This document shows positions 29,301 to 40,899 of a DNA stretch of 64,000 nucleotides, piece by piece. The stretch is from the NCBI RefSeq assembly GCF_910596095.1, contig NC_056548.1:15834651-15898650 (forward strand), written 5' to 3'. Source of the stretch: Thunnus maccoyii (lineage: Eukaryota > Chordata > Actinopteri > Scombriformes > Scombridae). The translations under genes and the position numbers were made by a program. The notes under the pieces were generated by a model that saw nothing but the letters and a program-made list of their open reading frames with translations, was not told the DNA's origin and did not search any database. Each line of letters opens with the position of its first letter. The stretch's first letter is position 1.

Positions 29301-32300
29301 GACTAAAAAACAAACAAATACCAAGAAAGAAGATGCTTAAATTTTTTGGAAATCTGGCCACACCGGCATAATTTAACTACTAAAATTTACAAAACTACAA
29401 ATCCACGAACAATATATATTAAATCAAGCAGATTGTTGATGAAGAAAAGCTTCTAAGTCTCATCATATACTAGCTCTGAGTACACTTCAATTGAAGTGTA
29501 ACATGGAAAATACCAAATATTTACAATCATGTGTCTCTCTTCCTCAGAACTGTTTCAAGCCAGTGGAAACCCTTCAGGAACTAGAGCTGCTGACGTCTGA
29601 GGTTCTCTTCCCACTGCTGTCCCACAATGCTGTTCAAGACTTGATAAAGAACCTCAAGTATGTTTCATTTACTAAGAAGTCACTGTAGTCATTTTAGTTC
29701 TTATTACTCTGTTATATTGTCACATAATACCAATTTTTCTTAACTCTTTCATCGCTACTTTTGTGTTACACCAGGTCTTCCTCAGTGGTATGTAATGCCC
29801 AATCTCGTCATCTGGGGCCAGAAAGCATTCCTAGCCTCCCCAGTTTGGCCTGCCCAGGATGGAGGGACCGTCCGGGACTGGTTGTTCCCAGCTCCCCCTT
29901 CCCTCTTCTCACAGGCCTGGGCCTCCTCCTGGAAACAATCACAGGCATCCACAAAGGACTCAGCTGCAAGGTAAGTCTTTATCATGCTAGGACAAACATA
30001 GATTTTGCTGCCACCTTGTGGTAGCATATAGAAAATCCTGTATATTTATCTCAGCCGTCCCCTCACTATCTCTCACTATCTAGTTCACTGGTCTCCTCCT
30101 GTCTGAACCTGTGATTGGTTACCTGCGGAGCTGCAGTCAGGCCAGGCCCACCCTGTCTCACACCAGGGCCTGGCTTCTCCGTCATGAGCACCACCTTCTC
30201 TACCTGCTGCTGCGGCTGGCACATAGACTGGTAAGATCAAACTCCAAAACACCCTAAATATTTTTTTTTGAAGTTACTTGTTACTCATTACCTTGTGAGA
30301 TGTTCTGCTCCAAGCTCATACACTCTGCATGTCTGTAGTAAATGCTAAATCACTCATTTTATATCATTTAAAGTCTTGTCCAAAAAGAGATCATGAGAAG
30401 GTACAGGCCAGCGTGACTTCCTTTCTATCTGATCTTTGGATGGTCTGTGTGTAATCTCATCTTTAATGTTGGAATAAACAGATTTTTCTTTATCCTCATA
30501 CTTGGGTCCTGGACATGTTTCATCCTGAATCTGTGTTTTCTCACCTCACAAACCTCATTTCTGCTGTGTTCTTTCTCCTCCATCCTGTTCTGACTTTTCT
30601 CAGGTTCCCATTGAGCGTGAAGTTGCAAAGCATGCATCGCTGTACCACCAGGTGGCGCTGGTTCTGCTGCCATGGTTACTACCAGGCAGTGAATACCTGG
30701 CGCATGAACTGCTTTCCACCATCATCTTCAGCAAAGACTTTATATCGTGAGTTTAGCTTTAACTTGGCATTAAGTACATGCATGAAGTTTTCCAAATTGC
30801 AAGAAGAAAATAATCAACCAAAAGAGCCTAAAATGTCTATGTTCTTATATTCAATGTTGAATTTAAAAATAGCAGGCGAGCCATTTTCATCAAAAGTGAT
30901 GTTCTACATTATTACAGCAGTTTATGTCTCTTTATCTTCCAGAGAGGGCCACAGCGGAGGGCCCGAGGCTGTCGAGCTGGGGGAGCTGAAGCTCCACGAG
31001 GAGACGCACCATCACGCCTCTCCTTCCCTCCAGACTGTAGGAGCTCTCCTGAGAGAAGCCTGCGCCCAGCTGCCGTCTATCCGGGGCTGCTTCCTCACTC
31101 ACCTGGCCCATCTGGAGTCATCAGTGCTGGTGTCCCAAGACGCTCTCCTCAGCCGCAACCCGTGGATCAACTCCCATCTCCTCCCGGAGCTCACCGGTCC
31201 CACCCTGCCGTCTGATTGGCCTTTCCTCCCGCTCGTCAGCCTGTACGAGCAAACGGGAGTGTCTGACGGGGGCGGGCTGGCGGTGGAGGATCTCCCTCAG
31301 GGGGCTCTGAGGACGGTGACCCACTGTCTGCAGTGGCTGCTGCTGCTGGAGGTCTGGAGGGAGGAAGCTCTGAAGGTACAAACCAAAATTAATTCTGATT
31401 TTTAAAATATCTGCCTTTCAGCCTCTCCCTCTCAAGTTAAACTTGATTTAAGTTTTAAATATAGATATTAGAGCTAAATTGATACTGGATTGAGGTTTAT
31501 TTATGGGTGAATAATAATAACGATATAACTTTGGTAAATAAACACTAATCATTAATACTGGTTGCCTTCTAGTCTACATCATATCTGTTTCTGTAACTAA
31601 CATAAAGAGCATTTTGTCATGTAGGTGATCCTCCCCGTTGCCAAGCTCGCCCACCTGTCCTGTGTGTTCCTGTGTTCCAGTGACTTGTTCCTGGAGAGAC
31701 CAGTTCAGAAACTGGCCTGGGGTCTGTTCAGACTGCTGACCAGGTTTGATAAAACATGTTGAATATCTTTTTATAGCACAAAGAAAGGCGGCTAAGCTCC
31801 TGATGATAAACAAAAGCTCTTCTGTACACAGGCGATCCAGGCTGGACTCCCTGGACCTGAATGTCCCTCCTCCAGGTCTAGCTTCCTTCCAGGATTTGTA
31901 TTCTGCTCTTTTGGCTCAGTATGAAGCCGTGTCCTTTGGAGACCGGCTGTTTGGATGCTGGGTCCTCTTGCCCCTGCAGAGGAGGTACAGCGCTACCTTG
32001 AGGCTGGCTGTGTTTGGAGAGCATGTAGGGATGCTGAGGTCTTTGGGGGTCACTCTGGAACAGGTATTCAAGAGGATGTTACTACTTTTTATTTTCAACT
32101 ATAAAAAAATGTCTTTTGGAGTCACAGTTGCTGTCTGTCTCTTTTCATAGCACACATATTCTATGATTATATAACACATGATTTTATTTTATATTTTCAT
32201 CATCTCTTTGTTTCTTCATCCAAAGCTCTCCATCCCTATCGAGCGGTTCACCTCTCCGCCTGAAGACTCCCTCCCTCTCCTGCGTCTCTACTTCCGCTCT

Positions 32301-33692
32301 CTGGTAACAGGCACCCTGAAGCCTTGTTGGTGTCCTGTCTTGTACGTGGTTGTCCTGTCTCACGTCAACTCTTTCATCTTCTCTCAGGATGCTGCAGCAC
32401 AGGTAAGGCACTCCACTGCAAACATGTAGTATTTGTGTGAAGCATTGAATGGAAAACATACCTTAGAACAGATGGAAATGTTTTATATTTGTATATCATA
32501 TGAAAAACAGCTTCTCCAAAGGCTACAAACAGGGAATCCAATACTGTCTCTTGCCCTGCTTTCTCTGAATGATCTTATTATGTTAGGCTTGTGCTTTGTG
32601 GGTTTCTTTAATCAGCCACAGTGAAACAGACACATATGTGATGATTTAGCAAATCTAGAAGGTGCTGCAGCTGTACCGACTGGGAGGCTGGATTTGTGGG
32701 AAGCCGTCAGTGGTTTTATGCACATTTTCTGTGTCAAATATGAGCTCATTGAATGCAATATCTTGAAGATCTTACCAGTCCACAAAACCAGTCCTCATGT
32801 TATTGATTAACTGTCAATGGAGCAGCCTCAGAGCAGCTCCTTCAAGTCATGGTATGTGATTTTTATTTAACTGTGAGGATTTTGGGATTAATGTCCCAGA
32901 ATAAGAAACACATTTGCCAACTCAAACTTATTTACTCCATTCACAAAGACATTATTTTAGAGCAGTGAAGCCGAAAACATACATACATGCAGGTGGACTT
33001 TTAGTAAATACAGAGACATAAACTGAAGTACATCAATGAGGCTTTTGATCTTTAATCCCCTGGTCCTTACAGGAGGTTGAAGCAGCTCGACATGGTATGC
33101 TGAGGAAAATCTACTACCTGACTGATGAGGTACTCCTCTCCCTCGTTTTTTTCTTCTTCTGATGTTTACACACTGCGAGTTGTTTATTCATTGTACTCAA
33201 TGCTTCCCTCGCTGCTCACGTTACTCTCTGATGATGTTTTCTCCACAATCTGTCCTCATTCCTGTGACAAACCAATCTGTTTCTTGCTGTTATTCATCTT
33301 ATTGACCACCGGCCAAGTCGCTGTTATCCTGCTGGGACTGTTTTTTCTTACCATTTATGGTTATGGTTTTAAATCTTCTTTTGTTTTTATGTCTCAGGCT
33401 TAATTATGTGTCATGATACTTTCATCTTTATTCTCTTTTTTATAAGTTTTACATCTCAAAGTTTTTGTTTGTCTTGTTTTTATGTTTTCAGTTTCTCTCT
33501 GTCTTTATCACCTCTTCCTAACTCTCTTCTCCTCATATCCAGGTGTTAAAGAACCACTTGCTACTTTTCCGCCTGCCCCAACCACGCTCAGACGTCGGCT
33601 TCGACATGTACGAACAGTTGCCTCCCATTAGAGCAAAGCGTTTGGAAAGCATTGTGGGACTGCAGGACAGCAGCGATGATAAAGGAGACTGA
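20348..33692 (+). CDS. rpap1: RNA polymerase II-associated protein 1
   Basis: Factor needed for assembly and nuclear import of RNA polymerase II and linked to Mediator. Coding exons: 20348-20549, 20715-20863, 21410-21502, 21743-21908, 22115-22279, 22441-22662, 23522-23637, 23780-23878, 24308-24409, 24503-24670, 27278-27454, 27598-27732, 27828-27998, 28368-28525, 28682-28852, 28954-29152, 29548-29657, 29775-29970, 30084-30230, 30604-30746, 30943-31375, 31625-31743, 31832-32063, 32226-32402, 33073-33129, 33543-33692. Every intron is GT-AG and the phases agree; the sum is 1418 codons plus stop (human 1393 aa). The N-terminus [15 protein letters not shown] matches RPAP1. The RPAP1_N region is at about 218-262 and RPAP1_C at about 372-440 ([13 protein letters not shown]). 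Long helical-repeat-like sequence follows, with conserved [21 protein letters not shown] near the C-terminus. Intron 10 (2.6 kb) is packed with repeats. Confidence 0.95.
20915..21280. repeat. Palindromic MITE in an rpap1 intron
   Basis: Left arm TATTTAGCATTTATAA..AATATATAAACATTTAA pairs with right arm TTAAATGTTTATATT..TTATAAATGCTAAATA. It lies between rpap1 coding exons 2 and 3. The left edge GGTAACACTTTACTT is typical of fish elements of this kind. Confidence 0.75.
23486..23513 (+). repeat. (TG)n tract before an rpap1 acceptor
   Basis: TG repeat interrupted once by TTTG, ending 8 bases before the acceptor AG of coding exon 7. There is almost no ordinary pyrimidine tract. Confidence 0.85.
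24940..25065. repeat. Interspersed repeat fragment, copy A
   Basis: GCGGCGCAATCGAAGGGCTT..TGTGACAGGCATGTAGGTG..TTCAGACC..GGGCTG is repeated in diverged form in direct orientation at about 26290-26350. Both lie in rpap1 intron 10. Confidence 0.6.
25085..25700. repeat. Large palindrome (inverted repeat) in rpap1 intron 10
   Basis: Left arm about 25100-25320, right arm about 25428-25690, reading as reverse complements. TATCTGTGCAGCTGAACACA at 25156 pairs with TGTGTTCAGCTGCACAGATA at 25584. AACCTGAATAAC at 25277 pairs with GTTATTCAGGTT at 25470. GGGGCTCGGTG at 25293 pairs with CACCGAGCCCC at 25454. Spacer about 100 bp. No coding function is apparent; probably a MITE. Confidence 0.75.
26245..26486. 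repeat. Interspersed repeat fragment, copy B
   Basis: Direct-orientation relative of 24940-25065 (GGCGCAGTCCAAGGCCTTCTGT..CAGGCATGTAGATG), continuing into the TIR element at 26487. Confidence 0.55.
26487..27178. repeat. TIR element with (GAA)n near one end
   Basis: Left end TTAGGGCCTGATCCCCAAAG pairs with right end TTTTGGGGCTCAGGCCCTAA. An AAGAAGAAGAAG tract lies at 27107-27133, next to the right end. No intact ORF. Lies in rpap1 intron 10. Confidence 0.75.
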
Positions 33693-34340
33693 GGGGAACA
33701 GGGAGTGGAAAAAAAATAAAGGTAGTGAGCCAAAAACAGAAGATGCAGTAGGAATGACAGTATAAGACTGAGAGCTCGAGGAGAGGATGCTGGGAAAGAA
33801 AGGTCGGAGGTGGGAGACAAAGACATTTATTCCAACTGCTAAGAGGCGGCTCATCAAGATGGACAAGGAGGCAACATGGTAACAAGAACATTTTCTGTGG
33901 CCTCTTTTTCTTAGCGGAGACCCAACTTGAGGTCGATAGCCAGTCAAATTCTTGGATGATGAAGCATTTTCAAATTATTTTTAGCACTTAATAATACAGG
34001 ACTTTCACTGGAAATGATATGAAAGCTTCTTTAATCTATTTTTTTTTGTTGGTTTTCTAAGGATACTTGAACATGTCTGAACTGCAACACAACCAAAGGT
34101 TAAATACAAATACTAAAAAGTGCAGTTTCAGAGGAGCATGGATTCCCTCAAAGGAAATGGGAGGAATTAAATGTTCTTCCTTGTGACTCCAGCTTCTTTT
34201 GCCACAGTTACTGTGTCTGCTGTGCTTGAAAAACAGCCCAGGATGATTCTTGGCATCTCAGAGTAATGACAAATGTCCTACTTTATAAGTGCCTGAAATT
34301 GTCTTTTTCTTTGTGAATAAAACATGATTCTAAATATGTG
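33693..34340 (+). other. rpap1 3' UTR
   Basis: Follows the TGA at 33690-33692. Two AATAAA signals are present, at 33715-33720 (only about 25 bp after the stop) and at 34316-34321. The distal one, followed by a GT-rich stretch, would give a UTR of about 640 bp. Confidence 0.55.
34316..34321 (+). terminator. Distal poly(A) signal of rpap1
   Basis: AATAAA followed within 20 bp by a TGTGTAATGTT GT-rich element. Confidence 0.55.
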
Positions 34341-35578
34341 TAATGTTAACTTTTCTATACCGTTATCACTCTTGTAAGGCTCAGCACTGCAACAATAGAC
34401 AACAACAATGCTTAAATTGAGCTTGTAGGGCAAGTTCTGATTGAGACATCACTAACCCTGAACACACACACACATTTTGATTACAATTGAAAGAAGAATG
34501 TTGTTCTCAAGTGTTTAAATAATTAAAGATTGGATTAAAAACCCAGCAAACAACTCATCCAGACTGTGTCTCTTGGGAACTATCGAGACAAGCAGAATGC
34601 ATTGTTACTGCATATTGTCACTGATCAATAACACTCACTCTGACGTCCTTTTCCAACAAAGACCCTATTACTTTTCCATTGAAGCTAGCTTAAGTGTTGC
34701 CAGTGATCAGATTTGGAAAATGCCCATAAGGGACCAGTAGGTAGTATTTTCGGTGCATGTGTTTGAACATTCCCTGCTTGTGCCAAGTTTGATAAGTTGT
34801 GGGAATGAAATTAGTCCAACTGCTTAACAATAACACATTTTCACATACCCCATTGCACATACCAAACATCATGGCTATTTTTACAAATAACTCGAGGGAG
34901 TGAATATAGCTTTTGCGTTACTTGTGCATTATAATGTTTACAGTACAGGCACATTAGGCACATTTATGAGTCAGGTTTTGGTGATTTTAAAACCGTCCTC
35001 CACTCAAAAATGTGTATCGCTTCTTGTTACTTCATTTTAATGTTTGAGCTTCACTGTGTTGAAGGACGTATTTGCAGAGTTTGACGCTAGAAGGCTGGTT
35101 TCACATTCACATGATGAAGGGGGAAAGTTTCTCAGTGTTTACCGAAAATCTGAGTTTAACGTGTGTATCTATGAGCGTGATTTGTGACATCATCATCTTT
35201 TTTTTCATAGTTTTGAGCCAATCGTGGCAACAACTAAACTTGAAGCCTCTGGTGCACATACTGCACACTAAGATGGACTTTATAGTTAAGTAGGAGAAAT
35301 CTTGTGTCCAGCGTTTAAACTTTTTTTTAATTTAAATATTTACAAATAGATTTTGGATTTTTAATGAGGTAAAGGGGTAGATGTGTTTTTTTAAGAATTT
35401 CTAATCAGTCAATTGAATTTTCTTTTTCAATGAAAAAAACATCAGACAACACACTCAGACAAATTATGAATCAAAGAGTATTTTTATATGTCTTAAAACA
35501 TGTCTGGAGCTGATCTTGAATATTTTAATCAGTTTAAGGATTACATTCTCTGAGTAAAGCAAACTCTTGATTTACATT

Positions 35579-35665
35579 ATATCCATCCTTCTATCTATTC
35601 ACTTAATCTGGTGTACTGGAGCCTATCCCAGCATGAATTGAGGCAGGGTACATCTCTATTATAAC
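35579..35665 (+). repeat. Interspersed repeat fragment
   Basis: ATCCATCCTTCTATCTATTC..GGAGCCTATCCCAGCATGAATTG..GGCAGGGTACA is a diverged form of a very frequent fish repeat recognised by GAGCCTATCCCAGC. Confidence 0.7.
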
Positions 35666-38404
35666 ATTTTTAAAGCCACAAAATGACCAGATACACTTGG
35701 GGGGAAAAGGTAGTTTTTCTAGAGGAGATATTGGCATGGTTCCCAGCAATAGCATAGCAACTCAAAATACACAACAACACGATACAATTACACGTAAGTA
35801 GAGTTGTTCTCCAACAGGAACTGATTTAAAATGATGGTCTCCAGGAAAAGGAAGCTCTTGCCAATAACAATAACTAGCATAACTCATCATATCAAATGAA
35901 TATGAGCATAAATTCCTTGGCATAGGTCGCAATGAGGTGTGAAAACGACTGGACCCTTTTGTTTCCGTTTCTGTTGAGAGTTTTCACCCGGCAGAAGTTG
36001 ATGTCGCTAAACAATTTCTGGACAATAACTTTCACTCTTCTGAACTTTGAATGTTTAACAGCAAACCTGACACGTCCAACACGTCTCATTAAGATTTTTA
36101 CTGCAGCTGTAAAATCCACTCTCTCTTCTGGAGCGAGATCAGTCTATTCCAGGCTCACACACATTTCTTGACAGACTATTCATACAGTCATTTATCTGGT
36201 TTTGATGCCCTGTAAAGCACATGCTGAGATGAAATGAGTGTATGGAGAGTGTCATGTGGCTGCTGGTTTGATCCCTACAACAGGTGGAGTCCATCTTTGT
36301 CAAACAGAGCAGGATGTTTACAGTTAAACACCAAACTCCAGCGTGCCTTAGGGACGGAACAAATTCGTTCTTGCACTATATACGAGAACCTCCGCATCAC
36401 AACCAAACACACAAACTCCTTATGAAACACTCATAGGCCTCTAATCCACTTTGTATTTGTCTTTCAATTCATTATGCAACGCCAAGGTTGTTGAGGGGAA
36501 TTTCTGTTTCTTATTAAACTGATTTGTTTTCCTTTTTCCAATTTCACCACTGTGCAGATTTTTTCACATAACATGTCAGAGCATGGACTGGCACCAGGCA
36601 GTTTGATGTCATGTTCTTTATTCATTTCCTTTGTTTGACTCCCTCTGATTAAGCTGACCTGATCTTGTTTTCATAAGACAAAATGTCTATTGATTTAGCG
36701 TCTGCTCCAGATTCTTATTTCCCAGTGAAATTCTTTAGCATGTAATTAGCCGTTGAAAGACAATGGCACCTCCTGTGGGTACTAATAGTAGTCACAAGTT
36801 TCACTCCACATCTGGTCTGTATTTTGGTGTCATTCATGAGGAAATATGCAGAACTGTTCTGCTACAAAAGTGAGGAATCTGCAAACAGCCTCACTTAATT
36901 TAATCGTAAAGTTGACCAATGCAGCTCAAAAGTAAATTATCTACAGGGTTATAAAAGACTTATTTTCACAAATTAGGCAATTACTGTGACATATTTTTTC
37001 CTAATATAACACAATATTTCATAATGTGCCTCTTTATTTTGATACCAGTAGTAAATAAGTTTAATAATGATTGAAAATGACTGAAAATGATTTTGAAGAC
37101 AATAATCCCTGTGTGTCCTGCAACTCTCAAGCCTTTTCCAAAGTCTTTTCACTGCAGAAAAATAAATTTGTAAATTCACATTTGGATCCACACTTGCTAC
37201 CACAACAGCCCAGCTCAGTGGGACTATCACCGATTATCTTATAGCTCTTCAATGCAGTGATGATTGCATTGGAAGATTTATGAACATGTGCTGGACCTGG
37301 AACATGGATTATTGTTGATAGACAACATGCCTTGGCACACGCTACTTTCCATAAAGTCAGTGGAGGAAATAATGTGATTGCAGTCTTCGCCTGCTGGCAA
37401 AGTAGTTAGTTCTTTTAACGGTGAGATCATAATTTAATACTTCTAAAACTTAAGCATTAACTGAGCTGAGGACAGTTGGATTCATCTGCCTCCAAAGTCG
37501 TCAGACAGGATTATGTGTGATAAGATAGCACACGCAACAGTTTATCTCAGGGACGTCTCAATCTTCCATCAGCTAATAAAGCTTTTTAGGGTTTAGGATC
37601 AGATAACATATTGAACACTGGAGAATATTCAACACTCTGACATTGCTGAAAACTAATCTCCTCTGATTCACCCTCTTTCACTCAGCTGCTTTAACTCAGG
37701 AAATGAAAAAGAAACAATTGTAATATCCTGAGTAATTATTATTCTAATAAAAGTCATGCCTTAAAATTCTTCCCAGGTAAGTGGGAGCCAATAAATGCAC
37801 CGTGAAGTGAAATCTAATTTAAAACAGTTTACCATTGTTTTCTCTGATAGTTCAGTCAATTCCTCCAAAAATGGGCAGCTCTGCAGATAGAGTTTAGTTA
37901 CGAGCATAGATCTAGATGTTGTGCACCACACAAGGAGTACGCTGGCAAGGAAGCTTGCTGTCATAACATAAAGGGCTGGAGAAGTTGGGACGCTGCATGT
38001 TTCTTCACGTATTCACGGATCCTGCTGGATCAGCTCTAGACAGTGAAGATGTTACTCAGAACTACTTTGATACTACACCAAAGTTTCTACTGTTTGGTCC
38101 AGAAAATGATACGTGCCATTGAGTTTCAGCTTATTCTGATTTGACGTCTCTTACTGTTACCAATTGGCAGCCTACTAAAGGCCAATTTAATGTGGGGGCG
38201 GCTCTGGACTCCTGCCCTGGAGACGTTTTATAGGATCAGGAACATATTTCAGAGGAAAGCCATCATCAGTGGCTTCTCGACTGTCACTAGAATCATAATA
38301 TGATGATGTGATTAAACTGTTTTTTATTAATTTTATCTGCAAGATTTTTTTTTTCCATTTCTTGATTGCATTGAACTTATTCTCATTTGTAACTAAACTG
38401 TGTA

Positions 38405-38490
38405 TTTTCTGGTTTTATGTCGGTGAAGCTCTGTGTAAACTTGTTTTTGTAAAGTTCTATATAAATAAAGGATATTATGATCATTAATTA
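38405..38490 (+). repeat. Retroposon 3'-tail-like sequence
   Basis: TTTTTGTAAAGTTCTATATAAATAAAGG resembles the 3' tail shared by fish L2-like LINEs and SINEs (CTATATAAATAAA followed by an AT-rich simple tail). Only the tail is recognisable. Confidence 0.5.
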
Positions 38491-38659
38491 TTATATCTTA
38501 TTGTCCTACAGTTTTCTATTGTCTAAATTACTGATTCTGAGCAAGCAAACAAACAAAATGAGTTTTGTTTTATGCAATCTGTATGATGTTCATTGCTTTG
38601 AACATTGTTTTGTTTATTTCATATGTGATTTTGCCCACATTTCCATATGTGATATATAC

Positions 38660-38770
38660 TTAGTATATAGGAAAATATCCCGACTTCCTTGAACATTCTG
38701 ACTCTGATGAGAACACAGTAGTTTCGAAACGTTAGTGTAAAGGCTGTAAATTAATCAGTGTGCTCCACTC
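38660..38770. repeat. Retroposon-like fragment
   Basis: CTGATGAGAACACAGTAGTTTCGAAACGTTAGTGT has the pattern (gatgag..cgaaacgtt) seen in many vertebrate interspersed repeats. Weak call. Confidence 0.35.
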
Positions 38771-40064
38771 CCTGTTCTCTGGAGGTCTGTTGTCCTTGAA
38801 CTGAGAAGTACCTGGCTCAGCTGCATTTTGCTGGAAGATGCATGGAGAACCCCTTTTCCTTGAACATGCTATTCTAAAAGCATTTTAATACCATGGTGGT
38901 GGATACCTGTCAACATTAATGATGTAACTGATAAATATTTTCATAATAACAGGTACACTGTAGAAAATAGGAAAAAGCAAACTATTTATCAAGTTATTGC
39001 TTCAATCTGCTGCTCTGCTTTCATTAATTCCTGTAGTTTGATTTGTAAACACAGCATGAGAGGAGTCATAAAAGGTTAATATATGAGGTCATCTTCCTGA
39101 AGAGCTTCTCCATGAACATGCTGAGTCAAAGAAAACTGCCAGCAGGGAAAAAACTGTTTTTATTTGGTATTTTACATATTAAAGGCTTCATCAGATACTC
39201 AACCTGGGTCTTAAATCTTGTCTTTTCTCATCAATATGCCAATGATTAGATATGGTTTGAAGTGACTGCAGTGCAAAGGTCTGATGTTCATTCCTGCTGG
39301 ACACATAAGGCACGACGTCCAACAAAATGGCTACTGAGGTTTCTGTGATCATGAAAATCATGAGCTGTTCATTCAAGAACCCTGGAGGATTATTAACAGT
39401 ACATACTGTATTTCTGACCTCAGAGTGTGCCTGTTATTTATGACCAGTGTTGTTTACTAAGTAAGTCCGCTGCACAAGTTGAATAATAATACATCTATGT
39501 TTGTATGTCTAAATGATGACACCCTTGAGCTCACAACTATCATCACTTACTGTTTTAGTTCTGCCTTTGGCGTAAAACATGTGAGCTTTGATGATTTGAA
39601 TAATAACCCCTTGTAATGTTGTGTGTAGCTCAATCTCATTAGTTTCAGAATCACATACAGAGCATCTTCAAAGGTATGTCAATGCATGCTATGTTTAACA
39701 TGCTAAGAGCAAGCGCCTCTGAATTTTATCACAGCATTATGATAGAGCCTCAGCTCAGGTATGAAGACATGATGGTGGGACTTTGGCCTCTGCTTACGTG
39801 TACTTAATCTGAAAAAGGTGATTATGTTAGAAAAAGGCAACAGTATCTTTTTGGCTCCCTTTATTTCAAATAGTTCAAATAAATCCTCTTGAGAGAACGT
39901 TTAACAATGTAGTGCCACAGATGAGATTGTAATTCATATTTTGTGTGTGTAGAGTGGAGCTAAAACAGTTGATTAATCAATTTGTCAATTGACAAAAATA
40001 TTAATTGGCAACAGTTTTGACAAATGATTAGACAGATGTCCATGCCCCCCTCAGAATTAATTGT

Positions 40065-40165
40065 TATAAATTTAATGAACATGCTGAACATTACAGCTGC
40101 TAAACATCAGCATGTTTACATTGTCATTGTGAGCATATTAGCATGCTAACATTAGCATTTAGCTC
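40065..40165 (-). repeat. Interspersed repeat fragment, copy 3
   Basis: CATGTTTACATTGTCATTGTGAGCATATTAGCATGCTAACATTAGCA matches, partly in reverse, the GCATGCTAATATGCTCACAATGACA block at 53505. Confidence 0.6.
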
Positions 40166-40185
40166 AGAGCACCACTGTGCTTAAA

Positions 40186-40830
40186 GGGGATATATTACTT
40201 TTTCTAATTTTCTGTATTTATATACAGTTATGATGTTGGATATCTATGTTAAGTATCATCAAAGTTCCAAAACTTGAGGTTAGCATATGTAGAAATGTAG
40301 TCAAAAGCCAGGGCTTCAGCCTGCACTGAACGCTTCATCTGTGATGTTTTCTTTCTACCTCGCCGACAAACTGACGTCGGCTTGTCATACCAATGCATAC
40401 CAATAAACAGATGTCTGTTTCATAGCTTTGATTGCTAAGGTTGTTGCTAAGTTGCTAATTTCAGATCGGATTCGACTCCAACATGTATAGATTATCTGAG
40501 AAGTTGACATTTCGAGTAAAAAACAACAAAAAGTAGTGAAATCCTACTACTATTGTTTGTTTCATGGTTTGTTGATGTAGCTTCTGCAGTTGGTGAATAT
40601 CTATTGAGGTGCAGCTTCCAAGAACTGGCCAATCAGAACAGAGTGGGCTTATTGGGAGGGGGGCCTTAAAAGAGACAGGAGCTAAAACAGCCTGTTTCAG
40701 ACAGAGGCTGAACTGAGGGGCTGCAAAACCTGTATGATGACCAGTATGAGATAAAAAAGTTTTTTGTACTATAAATCACGCACAGATAATCCACTAGAGC
40801 CCTTGAATAAAAAAAAAAAACCTTGTAAAA
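40186..40830. repeat. Interspersed element with TTAAAGGGGAT end
   Basis: Begins TTAAAGGGGATATATTACTTTTTC. The interior has GGCCAATCAGAACAGAGTGGG, TTAAAAGAGACAGGAGCTAAA and CAGACAGAGGCTGAACTGAGG, recognised as parts of a common teleost non-autonomous element. The right end is eroded. Confidence 0.7.
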
Positions 40831-40899
40831 ACCTTTGAAAATCTTTGTGTTTTAGATTGTTTGTAAGGGGAAAAAAACTATTTTTATACTTCACCTTGG

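Larger units (their letters stand above)
34341..40060. other. Gene-free stretch
   Basis: No ORF with recognisable coding content and no RNA gene seen. Contains the repeat fragments listed separately (35579-35665, 38405-38490, 38660-38770) and otherwise looks like unique AT-rich sequence. Confidence 0.5.

Noticed and set aside
30515-31405. 296-codon plus-strand ORF
   Set aside because: Runs through rpap1 exons and the intron between 30746 and 30943 without a stop by chance. Splice sites and RPAP1 similarity show that the intronic part is not coding.
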